A DNA stretch of 64,000 bases from DASZUK01 sp963745595 (GTDB lineage: Bacteria > Actinomycetota > Acidimicrobiia > Acidimicrobiales > RAAP-2), in contig CAVUYB010000007.1 in the NCBI GenBank assembly GCA_963745595.1, positions 62,001 through 126,000 of the forward strand, given 5' to 3'. A program made the translations under genes and the position numbers. Within the stretch, counting starts at the first letter, position 1. The number at the start of each line of letters is the position of its first letter. The notes beneath the pieces are model-generated. The model searched no databases. It saw only the letters and a list, made by a program, of their open reading frames with translations, and had not been told where the DNA came from. This document shows positions 40,793-50,084 of the stretch, in pieces.

Positions 40793-42200
40793 CTACGGCC
40801 GCTCTTTCCTCCGACGTGCGGCCCGGTGGGAGGCGCGAGCCACCAAAAGATGTTGCAGGTTCGGACGTCGCTCACGCATAGCAATGACCAGCGGCCAATC
40901 TACCACCGTAGGTCCGAAAGACTGCCGTCCCGTACTCCTTTCTTGTAGAATACGGCGAACCGAGTTATCTTCGAAAAGAAGAGCCGCCTTCGCGAGACGG
41001 TAACGGCGGTCGTCGTTTGGTGGATGCCAGACGCTGACTTCAGCGCGAATGCCCTCCACCCCGTCTCGGGCTTCTCGTCTGGCCATCCACCAATTGACCC
41101 TCACTTCTGGCGAGATCGATTCGACATCTCGGCCCTTGACCACCATCTCGGCCAACCTCAGGGCCTCGTCCCACTGCTTCTGCTCCAGGTAGTGCAGAAG
41201 CAGTGTCGAGGCGAGGTCTGCTGGAGCCGGATCGGTCCTTGTTAGCTTGACGAGGTAGGCCACTGCCAAAATCTGCGCTGCTTCACTCAGAAGCTCCGCC
41301 GCCGTATCGAAGTAGTCCTCGTCGCACATGAGAATCTGACCCAATCGGACGTCAGGTGATCCAGTGCGTTGGAGGTAGCGCTCATCAACACGGCCCCCCG
41401 TATGAATGAGGAGGTCCCGGCGGGCAAAGATCTCGATGACCCTTCCCCAGTCGATACCCAGCGCAGTTGCGTCGAACTGAGTGTCTCCCTGGATCCTCAC
41501 TATCCAATCCGACGGCGTCTTTTGGATGAGCTCCCGGACCTTGTCGTCGATGGCCTTTCGCTTCAGATCCTCTTTCGATGCGTAGCGGTCGAGTGTCTCC
41601 ATCTTGATCATCCGCTTGCCAATCTCTCCAGGATAAGCCGTGAGGCGGAGCCGAAAGATCGCACCGAGCATCTCCTCGAAGCTCGCGGTGAGAGTCGGCA
41701 CGAGGGCATTCCCGAGACGGGTCGTGAGCGACGGAGCGTGCTTCCATTGCAGATAGAGGAGGGCGTAGTGCATCCCGTCGCGATCTTCTTTGCTCACTGG
41801 CAGCAACACGGCGTGACGCCTCAGCCACCTGCTTTGGCGGGGCACTGACCGTCAGCAAGGCGACGAGCTGTTCCAAGGCGATCGGGTGCACCGCCGCCGT
41901 ATCTTCGTCCGGCGCAGTCTTGGCAAGGCTCTCGAGGTAGCCGGTCGCGTCGTCGTAGGCATCGTCCGCCGCCCGTTCAATCCTCTTGATGATCGAAGCC
42001 GAGTGGCGCAAGGAGATGGCGTGGGCCAACTCCTTGAGGTCATCGGGTGGGCGACGGTTCTGCTGCTCGTGGCGGGCCTGGCTAAGCAAGCGGCGTAGGT
42101 CATGGACCGTGACTGAGAAGCGTGTGATCGCGGATCGCAGCACCAGTGACAGACGCTGTCCGAACGTGTAGTCCTCCACCGCCACGCAGACATTGTGCAC
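40793..42200 (-). pseudogene. HEPN-like accessory protein, frameshifted
   Basis: Two frames join near 41840 into one ~469-residue protein. The N-terminal part begins from GTG 42200 (HNVCVAVEDYTFGQRLSLVL) and is all helical; the second part has FEEMLGAIFRLRLTAYPGEI, then ARRDLLIHTGGRVDERYL, an R-D-x-x-x-H HEPN-type motif in the usual sequence setting. HEPN proteins are often RNases in toxin-antitoxin or phage-defence systems. The C-terminus (TLLLHYLEQKQWDEALRLAE) is TPR-like. No partner nucleotidyltransferase is visible. Lower GC than flanks suggests transfer. Confidence 0.55.
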
Positions 42201-42362
42201 GCCCCAAGGGACATCGGTCGCGACACGGCAACGGACCAGTGGTCGGGTCCTGAGGATGTGGTCGGCTGGCCGCCTGAATCCTGAAATCCCCCGCAGACAG
42301 AGTCGCCACTCTTGACCACGGCTACGCGGCCGGCCTAGAGTTGATTATCTACATCGGATTTG

Positions 42363-42435
42363 TGGGCGCTGCCGGGCTCGAACCGACGACCTGTTGCTTG
42401 TAAAACAATTGCTCTACCAACTGAGCTAAACGCCC
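42363..42435 (-). tRNA. tRNA-Val (anticodon UAC)
   Basis: 73 bases fold as a cloverleaf: acceptor GGGCGTT/AGCGCCC with one G-T pair, D-arm GCTC-AGTTGGTA-GAGC, anticodon arm ATTGT-TTTACAA-GCAAC (loop gives UAC at 34-36; pair 27-43 is an A-C mismatch), variable AGGTC, T-arm GTCGG-TTCGAGC-CCGGC, discriminator A. CCA is not encoded. The 3' end points to the accessory island at lower coordinates, the usual orientation for integration into a tRNA gene. Confidence 0.9.
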
Positions 42436-42514
42436 GCAGAAGCCCGCCCGAGATCGAGATGCCGGGCTGGCCGGGTCTCCCCTTCCGCGCTCGGCACCCG
42501 GAGGCCCGGTCCGA

Positions 42515-42889
42515 CCATCCGTCGTGTGCCGAGAAATTGTACTCAACGCGGGGCAGCAGGACGGCGGGGTGGACGGGCATTGCGTCGCGTCGATGCCTGA
42601 CGCCCAGCAGACCCAGCCCGAGGTGCCGCCCTCGGGGGCTCGATGGTCAGCAACCTGCTCCCGGCACGCCGACGCCCGGGTGCCGGGGCGTGGCGCGTGG
42701 GGCGTACCATCCGTCGTGTGCCGAGAAATTGTACTCAACACGGGGCGTCAGGACGGCGGGGTGGGCGGGCGTTGCGGTCGCGTCGATGCCTGACGCCCAA
42801 CCGACCCAACCCGAGGTGCCGCCCTCGGGGGCTCGATGATCGGCAACCTGCTCCCGGCACACCGACGCCCGGGTGGCCCGGGCGTGGGG
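42515..42889. repeat. two-unit tandem direct repeat, period 192 bp
   Basis: Units begin CCATCCGTCGTGTGCCGAGA at 42515 and 42707 and match along about 180 bases with scattered differences. Each carries ATTGTA (TACAAT on the minus strand, a -10-like hexamer, 42536-42541 and 42728-42733) pointing toward the tRNA-Val, and an inverted repeat CCCGAG/CTCGGG. No open reading frame looks coding. The region sits between the tRNA and the inositol-monophosphatase gene end. Confidence 0.75.
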
Positions 42890-42893
42890 ACGG

Positions 42894-43646
42894 TCAGACC
42901 TTGGCCGCGAGGAGCTCGGCCAGGAGCTCGGGCGTCGCCGCGGCGACCGGCCACCGGCGGGAGTCGTCGAGCACGATGAGATCGTTGCCGAAGTACTCGC
43001 CGACGGCCGCGCCGGCTTCGAGGCACAGCAGCATCCCGCCGAGGTAGTCCCAGCCGAAGAGCGACGACCCGCCGACGACGCGGTAGCCGTCGAGAACGCC
43101 TTCGGCGACCGCGCAGTGGTCGAGCGCGGCGGACCCGAGGGCCCGGAACTGGGCCCAACCCGGCCGCAGATCCGGAAAACCGGAAATCCCGATAATGGCC
43201 TTCGAGAGCGTCCGGCAGCCGGACGGGGCGATGGGCCGACCGTCGCGACGGGCGCCTCGGCCGCGGACCGCTTCGTACCGTACGCCGGTGGCCTGGTTGA
43301 CGACGAGGGCGACGCGGGCGCCGGCGCCGTCGAGGACGCAGAGGCTGGTGGCGAACCACGGGATGCCGAGGGACGCGTTGGTCGACCCGTCGACCGGGTC
43401 GAGGACGACGAGCAGGTCTTCTTCGACGTGCCGGGGGCCTATCGGGCCGCTCAACCCGCTCTCCTCGGACATGACGGCCAAGCCAGCCGCGTGGAGCACG
43501 TCGCACGCGGCCCGGTCGGCGACGAGATCCAGCCGGTACTGACCGGGTCGGACGCCGGGCTGCTTCCAGTCGTCGAGCCCGTCGAGCGCGGCGCGAACGG
43601 CGACCACCGCGTCGGTCAACACCGCCAGCAGGGTGTCGTCGTCCAT
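42894..43646 (-). CDS. inositol monophosphatase-family phosphatase
   Basis: A 250-residue Mg-dependent sugar phosphatase. Metal-site motifs: SEESGL near residue 60, LDPVDGSTNASLGIPWFAT in the middle and GWDYLGGMLLCLEAGA near the C-terminus (family WDxAAG). It could act on inositol 1-phosphate, histidinol phosphate or fructose 1,6-bisphosphate; the sequence alone does not decide. Divergent from the gene at 43705. Confidence 0.82.
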   Translation of the reverse strand: MDDDTLLAVLTDAVVAVRAALDGLDDWKQPGVRPGQYRLDLVADRAACDVLHAAGLAVMSEESGLSGPIGPRHVEEDLLVVLDPVDGSTNASLGIPWFATSLCVLDGAGARVALVVNQATGVRYEAVRGRGARRDGRPIAPSGCRTLSKAIIGISGFPDLRPGWAQFRALGSAALDHCAVAEGVLDGYRVVGGSSLFGWDYLGGMLLCLEAGAAVGEYFGNDLIVLDDSRRWPVAAATPELLAELLAAKV

Positions 43647-43704
43647 CGGGTGACCCTACCGCCACTCCCCGGTGCCACACGCCACCACTAGGCTGACGCT
43701 CACT

Positions 43705-44262
43705 GTGGCAGCCATCGATGTCGCCGGCTACGTCGCCGACCTGAAGGACCATTCCGTGGACCATGGGTTCCACGTCCACGACGAGCGGCATTTCGTCGAG
43801 ACCTACTCGTTGCGCCAGGTCTGGGAGGTCGACCTGCACCCCGAGGAGGGCTGCGGCGGTCCGCTCGACCTCCACCTGGCCCTGGACGTCGACCCGCGGG
43901 TCCTGCTCTCGTTCGAGGACGCGGTGATGGGGCTGGCCGAGGACGACGACCCGCCGGACGACTTCCACTTTCCCCTCACGTTCACGTGGGCCCTGCCCCC
44001 GCTGCCCAACGGCCCGGACCTCCTCCGCCTGGCCATCGACCTGGCCGGGGTCGGCGGGATCGAGCTGCCGCTGGAGGTCTCCGCCATCGACTCGTTCGCG
44101 TCGGCCACCGACGGTCCGGAACGACGGCTGAACATCGTGGCCCGCCAGCCGGTCTCGCTGGCCCGGGTGCTGGCCGGCGAGGAGTTGCTCTGCGACGTCT
44201 TCGATCGCTGCCTCGCCGTCAGTCGCTTCCTGCTCGACGCGGCCGAGAGCTGGCTCGGCTGA
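43705..44262 (+). CDS. conserved hypothetical cytosolic protein
   Basis: A 185-residue acidic protein, no membrane segment. Start at GTG 43705, ten bases after TAGGCT (43689-43694), so probably leaderless; GTG 43672 is an alternative. Content: VWEVDLHPEEGCGGPLDLHL, LSFEDAVMGLAEDDDPPDD and a C-terminal helix EELLCDVFDRCLAVSRFL. I recognise the type as widespread in actinobacteria but cannot name a function. A lipoprotein gene follows two bases after its stop. Confidence 0.65.
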   Translation: MAAIDVAGYVADLKDHSVDHGFHVHDERHFVETYSLRQVWEVDLHPEEGCGGPLDLHLALDVDPRVLLSFEDAVMGLAEDDDPPDDFHFPLTFTWALPPLPNGPDLLRLAIDLAGVGGIELPLEVSAIDSFASATDGPERRLNIVARQPVSLARVLAGEELLCDVFDRCLAVSRFLLDAAESWLG

Positions 44263-44263
44263 C

Positions 44264-44689
44264 GTGCGACGGCGGGCCGCGGTCGCGCCCGCGCTCGCCG
44301 GGCTGGCCGGACTCGCCCTCCTCCTGGCGGGGTGCAGTAACAGCGGGCTGACGCTGGCCCGGCAAGCGTGCACGCACGTCGAGACGTCGATCCGGCTCTA
44401 CACGGACGCGGCGCACGAGACGGACCAAGGTCGGGCAACCGCCCAACGGAAGGCCGCACTGGAGCAACTGGAGGCCGCCCTGCCATTGGCCGCCCAGGCG
44501 AACTCGGCCGACGGCCAGTGGAACCCGTTGATGACGACGCTTCAGGAAGTCGGTCGGAACTCCGAAGCCCACCTCATCACCGCCCTACGCCTGCAGTGCG
44601 CCCAGGCGTCGAAGACCAACGAGCAGCCCCCGGTCGTCAACCACGTCCCCGGTCAACCGACCCCGTCGACGCTGCCCGGACAGGGATAG
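44264..44689 (+). CDS. small lipoprotein
   Basis: A 141-residue protein with a lipoprotein signal: basic start MRRRAAVAPALAG, hydrophobic core and lipobox LLLAGC (Cys24). The mature part is helical (YTDAAHETDQGRATAQRKAALEQL, truncated here) with a proline-rich tail. Two cysteines may pair (ACTHVE and LQCAQA). Starts one base after the upstream stop, suggesting a two-gene unit. Function unknown. Confidence 0.75.
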   Translation: MRRRAAVAPALAGLAGLALLLAGCSNSGLTLARQACTHVETSIRLYTDAAHETDQGRATAQRKAALEQLEAALPLAAQANSADGQWNPLMTTLQEVGRNSEAHLITALRLQCAQASKTNEQPPVVNHVPGQPTPSTLPGQG

Positions 44690-44776
44690 CGGCGGCGCGA
44701 GGCTCCCGGAAGGGGGTCCGCCCGATACCGGAGCCGATCGGTGCGGCGTGCCTACATCACGGCGGTGATCGACGCC

Positions 44777-46972
44777 TCAGCGGCTGGCCATCTGCTCCCG
44801 GCCGATCCTCTCGAGGACCGGCAGGATCTTCGGGTCGAGGTACGGCGCCGCGGCCCCTGTCGCGGGGAAGTGGACGCCGTCGGAGCTCCGCACCTGGACG
44901 CCGTCGATGTCCTGCTCGAACTGGCCGCTCGGGCAGACCATGGCGTCGAGGTTGACGGCCGTGGCCTTCGTCGGGTTTTCCGCGGCCACCTCGTCGACGA
45001 GGCGGTTGTAGGCGTCGAGGCGAGCCGGCGTGTCTGTCGGCCACGGTTGGCCGTTCGGCTGCTCACCGTGGTCGTAGCACGGCGCGGTCAAGAGGACGAC
45101 CTTCGCCCCCTTGGCGCTGGCGAACCCGACCGTGTAGGCGAGCTGCCGCTTGACGTAGGCCGCGAAGTCGGGCTCGGTGATGTTCGTCCACTGGCCGTCG
45201 TAGACGCGTGTGCGCACCTCCCACCGGCCGGCCAGCAGGACGACGACGTCCGGGTCGTACTGGTCGACCCAGTCGCGGTCCCACACTGTCCACTGCTCGG
45301 CGTCCGGTGACCGGATCTCGTGGCCGTACGCTGGCGTGTACTGGAACAGCGGCGTGCCCGGCGCGACCCGCGAATTGCAGGCGTTCCAGACGTTGCCGAT
45401 GACGCCTGTTGTCTTGTCCAGCGTGCCTTCCGTCACGCCGCAGCCGACGATGCCCTCGTCCTTCACTGTCAGGCCGTACGCCTTCGCGTCGACGCCCAGG
45501 TTGATCGCGAGGGTCAACGCGGTCGAGTCCCCGATGACGAGCACCTTGACCGGCCGCCCGGCGTCGGCGGCCGGAACGGTCGTCGTGGTCGCGGCCAGCC
45601 CGGCCCCGGCAACGGCCGGCACGGTGGTGGCGACGACCAGGGCGACCACGGTCGCGACGACGGCCACCGGCGCGGCCAGCCACGCCCGCCACTGCCGGAA
45701 GAACGACCCCTGCCGGATCGGCCGCTCGACGAGGTAGAAGGAGACGGTGGCGACCGCGATGGTGGCGGCCGCCCGCACGCCGAACAGCGAGTAGCCACTG
45801 AGCCCGGTCCGTGTCCCGTCGATCCAGATGAAGAGCGGGTAGTGCCACAGGTACATCCCGTAGGAGATGCGACCGAGGTAACGGAGCGGGGCGATCGACA
45901 GGACGACGGCGACCGGTGACCGCTGGGCGCAGACGACCGACACGAGCACCGCCGCGGTGGCCAGCGCGGCCAACAGGAACCCGCCCCGGTAGAGGAGCGC
46001 GTCGTTGCCTGTGAGCCGGGACCACAGGACGGCCGACCCGGCGACCCCGGCCAGACCGACGACGGTGAAGACCGTACGACCGGCCGGCGTCGTCGCCGCC
46101 CACCGGGGATCGCCGCCGGGGGGCCGGCCGCGACGAGCGCGGCTGACGGGCACCGCCGGCCGGCGGCTCCGCTCCCGGGCGATGATGGCCAGCGACACGG
46201 CCAGGCTGGCCCCGACGAGCAAGCACTGGGCGTGGGTGTCGGTGCCGTAGTACAGCCGGGTCGTGTTCACCCCGGGGTGGTAGAGCAGCGCCATCTCGAC
46301 GGCCGACGCGACGGCACCGACGACGGAGACGACGAGCAGCACCCGGAGGTTCCGGGTCAGCTTCAGCAGGCCGAGGACGACGAGCGGCCACACCAGGTAG
46401 AACTGCTCCTCGATGGCCAGCGACCAGGTGTGCGTGAGCGGGGACGGCAGCCCGGTCTGGTTGAAGTAGCTCGACCCGATCAGGATGAAGTGCCAGTTGG
46501 CCACGTAGAACAGCGTCGACAGCGAGTCGAGCCGAAGGTTCGGGTACGTCCCGCGGGGCACGATGAACGCGGCGTAGCAGGCGACGAAGAGCAGCACGAG
46601 CAGCAGCGCCGGCAGCAGGCGGCGGGCCCGGCGGGCCCAGAACGCGCCGAGCCGGATCGTCCGGAGCCGGTGCCACTCGTTGACGAGGAGCGACGTGATC
46701 AAGAAGCCGGACAGGACGAAGAACGCGTCGACGCCGAGATAGCCGCCGACGAGCCAGGGGATCCCGCCGTGGAAGGCCATGACGCCGAGGACGGCGAACG
46801 CCCGCATCCCGTCGAGCGCCGGGATGTACGACAGGTTCGGCTCCTCGTGCGGCGCGTCCGGATCGGGCACCGCGCCGGTACCCGACGCCGGATCGCCCGG
46901 TCGGGTCGGTCCGGCTGTGCGCTCGTGCTGGGCCACCTGGCCGGGCTCCTCCCCCTTGAAGGACGACGGCAC
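44777..46972 (-). CDS. acyltransferase-3 membrane protein with C-terminal SGNH domain
   Basis: A 731-residue protein of the OafA type. Residues about 40-390 are the acyltransferase-3 domain: IPALDGMRAFAVLGVMAFHG (catalytic-region His), WARRARRLLPALLL, SLAIEEQFYLVWPL and ISYGMYLWHYPLFI. After a last membrane helix near 430, a periplasmic SGNH domain follows with VLVIGDSTALTL (nucleophile Ser) and DGVHFPATG near the C-terminus (Asp/His pair). Such fusions O-acetylate cell-surface polysaccharides or peptidoglycan. Start GTG 46972 is provisional. Divergent from a CHAP protein. Confidence 0.85.
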   Translation of the reverse strand: MPSSFKGEEPGQVAQHERTAGPTRPGDPASGTGAVPDPDAPHEEPNLSYIPALDGMRAFAVLGVMAFHGGIPWLVGGYLGVDAFFVLSGFLITSLLVNEWHRLRTIRLGAFWARRARRLLPALLLVLLFVACYAAFIVPRGTYPNLRLDSLSTLFYVANWHFILIGSSYFNQTGLPSPLTHTWSLAIEEQFYLVWPLVVLGLLKLTRNLRVLLVVSVVGAVASAVEMALLYHPGVNTTRLYYGTDTHAQCLLVGASLAVSLAIIARERSRRPAVPVSRARRGRPPGGDPRWAATTPAGRTVFTVVGLAGVAGSAVLWSRLTGNDALLYRGGFLLAALATAAVLVSVVCAQRSPVAVVLSIAPLRYLGRISYGMYLWHYPLFIWIDGTRTGLSGYSLFGVRAAATIAVATVSFYLVERPIRQGSFFRQWRAWLAAPVAVVATVVALVVATTVPAVAGAGLAATTTTVPAADAGRPVKVLVIGDSTALTLAINLGVDAKAYGLTVKDEGIVGCGVTEGTLDKTTGVIGNVWNACNSRVAPGTPLFQYTPAYGHEIRSPDAEQWTVWDRDWVDQYDPDVVVLLAGRWEVRTRVYDGQWTNITEPDFAAYVKRQLAYTVGFASAKGAKVVLLTAPCYDHGEQPNGQPWPTDTPARLDAYNRLVDEVAAENPTKATAVNLDAMVCPSGQFEQDIDGVQVRSSDGVHFPATGAAAPYLDPKILPVLERIGREQMASR

Positions 46973-47200
46973 TCCCGGCGCGGCCGGGCGGTCGTCGTCG
47001 GCCCGGTCGGTCACCGGCGAACGGGTCCCGGAATTCTGACAGATACGCCCCAGCCGCGGCCGTCGGGCCCCGACCGGGTCGAGCCGATCGTCGGTGGTGG
47101 TGGCTGGCGGCGCCGTCGACCGGCTCGGTGGTGAAGCCAGCCGGTCGACCGGCGTCGGTAGCCTGGAGGCGCTCGTCGCCCCAGCAGGGAGCCACCGCCA

Positions 47201-47911
47201 GTGCCCGGACCCGCCGGGACCGCTCGCCCGGTCCCCCATGCCCCCAACCGATCCGGCACCCGCAGCCGGCGGGCCCGACGTCGCCGCCGGCTGGCGACCG
47301 TTCTCATCGTCGCGGTGGGCGCGCTGGCGATCGTCGGGATCGCGATGGCCACGTCGTCGTCCGGCGGGCCGTCGCCGTCGACCTTGGGGGCCCGGATCGT
47401 CACCGCGGCGGAGAGCCAGCTCGGCTACCGCACCGATCCGCCCGACTCGTACTGCAACAAGTTCAGCGCCTATTGGGACGCCGGAACAGCGACCTGCACA
47501 TCGGGCCTGCGCAGCGAGGAGTGGTGCGCCGACTTCGCGGCTTGGACCTGGAAGCAGGCCGGTGCCGACTTCACCTATGAGCTCGCACCGGGAGACATCA
47601 ACGCCGCATCGGCCAGCTTCTACGTCTGGGCCGTCGACCACGGCACCTGGCATCCGGCCGGTGCCGGCTACACGCCCCAGCCGGGGGACGTCGCGGTCTA
47701 CGGCCTCGACACGGCCACCGATACCGCCGCCCATGTCGCCGTCGTCACCGGCTACACGCCGGGGGCCCGGGGGCCCGACGTCGTCAACGGCGACGGCGAC
47801 CGCACCGGGTTCAGCGTCGTCGAGACCGGCACCGACCAGTACCGGGCCGACACCCACGGCGGCGGTTCGCCACTGTCGGGGTATGCCTCTCCCCTGACAC
47901 CGGCCGGTTGA
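47201..47911 (+). CDS. membrane-anchored CHAP-domain amidase/peptidase
   Basis: A 236-residue protein. A long basic start (SGTRSRRARRRRRLA) and one membrane helix (residues 33-52) precede a CHAP domain: EEWCADFAAWTWKQAG (nucleophile Cys), a middle GDINAASASFYVWAVDHG and AHVAVVTGYTPG (His). CHAP proteins cleave peptidoglycan stem peptides or cross-bridges. GTG 47201 is the best start, since further upstream codons lack features. Divergent from the acyltransferase gene. Confidence 0.8.
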   Translation: MPGPAGTARPVPHAPNRSGTRSRRARRRRRLATVLIVAVGALAIVGIAMATSSSGGPSPSTLGARIVTAAESQLGYRTDPPDSYCNKFSAYWDAGTATCTSGLRSEEWCADFAAWTWKQAGADFTYELAPGDINAASASFYVWAVDHGTWHPAGAGYTPQPGDVAVYGLDTATDTAAHVAVVTGYTPGARGPDVVNGDGDRTGFSVVETGTDQYRADTHGGGSPLSGYASPLTPAG

Positions 47912-47978
47912 CCCTGACACCGGTCACTGGACGGACGAATTGACGGGCCGCCGCACCCGGCTCGCCCCGGCGGGCCGG

Positions 47979-49445
47979 CTAGACGGCCGGCGTGAAGCCG
48001 GCCGGGAGGGCGATGGACTTCTTCTCCAGGAACAGCTCGAGCCCCTCGGGCCCGAACTCCCGGCCGACGCCGGACTCCTTGTACCCGCCGAACGGGGTGG
48101 CGAAGTCGATCGGAATGCCGGTGTTGAGCATGTACGTCCCCGTCCGCACCTGCCGGGCGATGCCGAGACCTCGCTCGTTGTCGTTCGTCCACACCGAACC
48201 GCAGAGCCCGTAGTTGGAGTCGTTGGCGATGCCGACCGCGTCGGCGTCGCCGTCGTAGGGGATGACGACGAGCACCGGCCCGAAGATCTCCTCCTGGGCG
48301 ATCTTCATCTTGTTGTCCACGCCGGAGAAGACGGTCGGCTCGACGTAGTACCCCTTGTCGAAGCCGGCCGGCCGGCCACCGCCGACGGCGACTTTCGCCC
48401 CCTCGTCCTGGCCACTGCGCAGGTAGCCCTCGACGCGGTCACGCTGGCGGCCGGCGACGAGCGGGCCGACCTCGGTCGCCGGGTCGAGCGGGTCCCCGAC
48501 CGTCATGGCCTTGACCTGCTCGACCAGGGCGTCGACGACCTCGTCGTAGCGGCTCCGCGGGGCGAGGATCCGGGTCTGGGCGATGCACGCCTGCCCGTTG
48601 TTCATGATGGCGTTCGGCAGCAGGTTCGCCAGCGTCGCTCCGAGGTCGGCGTCGTCCAGGATGATCGCCGCCGACTTCCCGCCCAGCTCGAGCGTGCAGC
48701 GCTTGAGCCGCTCGCCGCACAGGCCACCGATCCGCTTGCCCGCGGCCGACGAGCCGGTGAACGTGATCTTGTCGACGCCGGGATGGGTGACGAGGTGCTC
48801 GCCGACCTCCCGGCCGGCCGGCACGACGGAGAGGACGCCCTCGGGCAGGCCGGCCTCCGCGAAGATCTCGGCCAGCCGGAACGCGTCGAGCGGCGTCTCC
48901 GGTGCCGGCTTGAAGACGACCGTGCAGCCGGCCGCCAGCGCGGGGCCGAGCTTGGCCGACGCGATGAAGAGCGGCACGTTCCACGGGGCGATCGCCCCGA
49001 CGACGCCGACCGGCTCCTTCGTCACGAGAACCTCCGGGTTGAGCACGCCGGCCCGGATCTCGTCGAACGCGTAGCTGGCCGCCAGCTCGGCGTAGTAGTT
49101 GAAGACCATCGTCGGCGCCAGCACCTGGCCGAGCTGCGCCCACGAGACCGGCGAACCCATCTCGACCGAGATCGTCTCGGCCATGTCGACCATCTCGACG
49201 GTGATCGCCTCGGCCACCTTGGCCAGGACCGCGCCGCGCTCGGCCGGCGCCATCCGCGGCCACGGGCCCCGGTCGAACGCCTCCCGGGCGGCGGCGACCG
49301 CCTTGTCGACGTCAGCGGCCGTCGCGTCCGGCACCCGGGCGACGACCTCTTCGGTGGACGGCGAGACGACCTCGATCGTGCCCGTTCCCTCCGGGGCCAC
49401 CCACGTCCCTCCGATGAACAGCCGGTCGTAGTCCTTGACGGGCAT
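47979..49445 (-). CDS. NAD(P)-dependent aldehyde dehydrogenase
   Basis: A 488-residue aldehyde dehydrogenase. Catalytic Glu is in LELGGKSAAII, catalytic Cys in NNGQACIAQTR, and the coenzyme fold region has ITFTGSSAAGKRIG; the C-terminus has PFGGYKESGVGREFG. ATG 49445 follows GAGGAGGGGGCC. An upstream site (49489-49502, TAGAACGCGCTTCA) resembles TetR-family KstR/fatty-acid regulator operators, so a role in lipid or sterol side-chain degradation is possible. Substrate unknown. Confidence 0.88.
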   Translation of the reverse strand: MPVKDYDRLFIGGTWVAPEGTGTIEVVSPSTEEVVARVPDATAADVDKAVAAAREAFDRGPWPRMAPAERGAVLAKVAEAITVEMVDMAETISVEMGSPVSWAQLGQVLAPTMVFNYYAELAASYAFDEIRAGVLNPEVLVTKEPVGVVGAIAPWNVPLFIASAKLGPALAAGCTVVFKPAPETPLDAFRLAEIFAEAGLPEGVLSVVPAGREVGEHLVTHPGVDKITFTGSSAAGKRIGGLCGERLKRCTLELGGKSAAIILDDADLGATLANLLPNAIMNNGQACIAQTRILAPRSRYDEVVDALVEQVKAMTVGDPLDPATEVGPLVAGRQRDRVEGYLRSGQDEGAKVAVGGGRPAGFDKGYYVEPTVFSGVDNKMKIAQEEIFGPVLVVIPYDGDADAVGIANDSNYGLCGSVWTNDNERGLGIARQVRTGTYMLNTGIPIDFATPFGGYKESGVGREFGPEGLELFLEKKSIALPAGFTPAV

Positions 49446-49488
49446 GGCCCCCTCCTCAGATGTTCGAGCCCGGTCCAGCGACGAAAAC

Positions 49489-49502
49489 TAGAACGCGCTT
49501 CA
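49489..49502. promoter_or_regulatory. KstR-like TetR operator candidate
   Basis: TAGAACGCGCTTCA, close to the TAGAACGTGTTCTA pattern of KstR-type repressors, sits 44 bases upstream of the aldehyde dehydrogenase start. Confidence 0.4.
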
Positions 49503-49590
49503 ATTCGTTCCCATCGTAGCCACGGCGCAGTCGGCCCGACAGCCGCGCCGACCGGACTCGGCCACCGTCGCCAGCCCAGGCCGGCTCCGC

Positions 49591-49959
49591 TCAACCCTCC
49601 GACGTCGGCCACTCGACGTGCGCCTGGATGCGGCCCGCATCGTCGACCCAGCCCTTCGAGACCGCGTACTCGCACATCTTCGCGAAACCCGCCCCCCACG
49701 CCTCCCCCGCCGACGCCCCGGCCAGGGCCCGGACCGCCTCCGGTCGGACGAACACGTCGCCTGTTCCCCCGACTGCTCCCACCCCGGTCGACGCGACGCA
49801 CCGCGGCCAGCCGGTCGGCGCCCTCCCCACCCGATCCGGCCCACCGGCGCCCGACGCCGCACCGGCGGCCGCCGGGGCCACCCGGACGGCGAAGTGGGCA
49901 AAGTCGTCCGGCACCGCCAGTTCGGCGGTCGACGCGTCCAGGTCCACGACGATCTCCAT
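49591..49959 (-). CDS. small actinobacterial hypothetical protein
   Basis: A 122-residue acidic protein starting at ATG 49959 (MEIVVDLDASTAELAVPDDF). The C-terminal half (AGFAKMCEYAVSKGWVDDAGRIQAHVEW) looks conserved and folded. Further upstream codons in this frame appear unlike the protein. No domain recognised. Antisense overlap with the next gene is absent; the phosphotransferase gene starts 125 bases to the right on the other strand. Confidence 0.6.
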   Translation of the reverse strand: MEIVVDLDASTAELAVPDDFAHFAVRVAPAAAGAASGAGGPDRVGRAPTGWPRCVASTGVGAVGGTGDVFVRPEAVRALAGASAGEAWGAGFAKMCEYAVSKGWVDDAGRIQAHVEWPTSEG

Positions 49960-50084
49960 GGCGCCACGATAGTGCCGAGCTCGCACGGTCCGGGCCACCG
50001 GCCGGATGCCGAGGCGCCCAGCCCCGGCCGTCGGCCACCCCGGGCATAGGCTCCGGTCGCCGGCTGACAGAGGGGGAGACGGAG

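Noticed and set aside
42515..42889. Repeat-containing open frames with repeated peptides (for example STISRHTTDG)
   Set aside because: The peptides come from the 192-bp DNA repeat and show no protein-like composition or start site.
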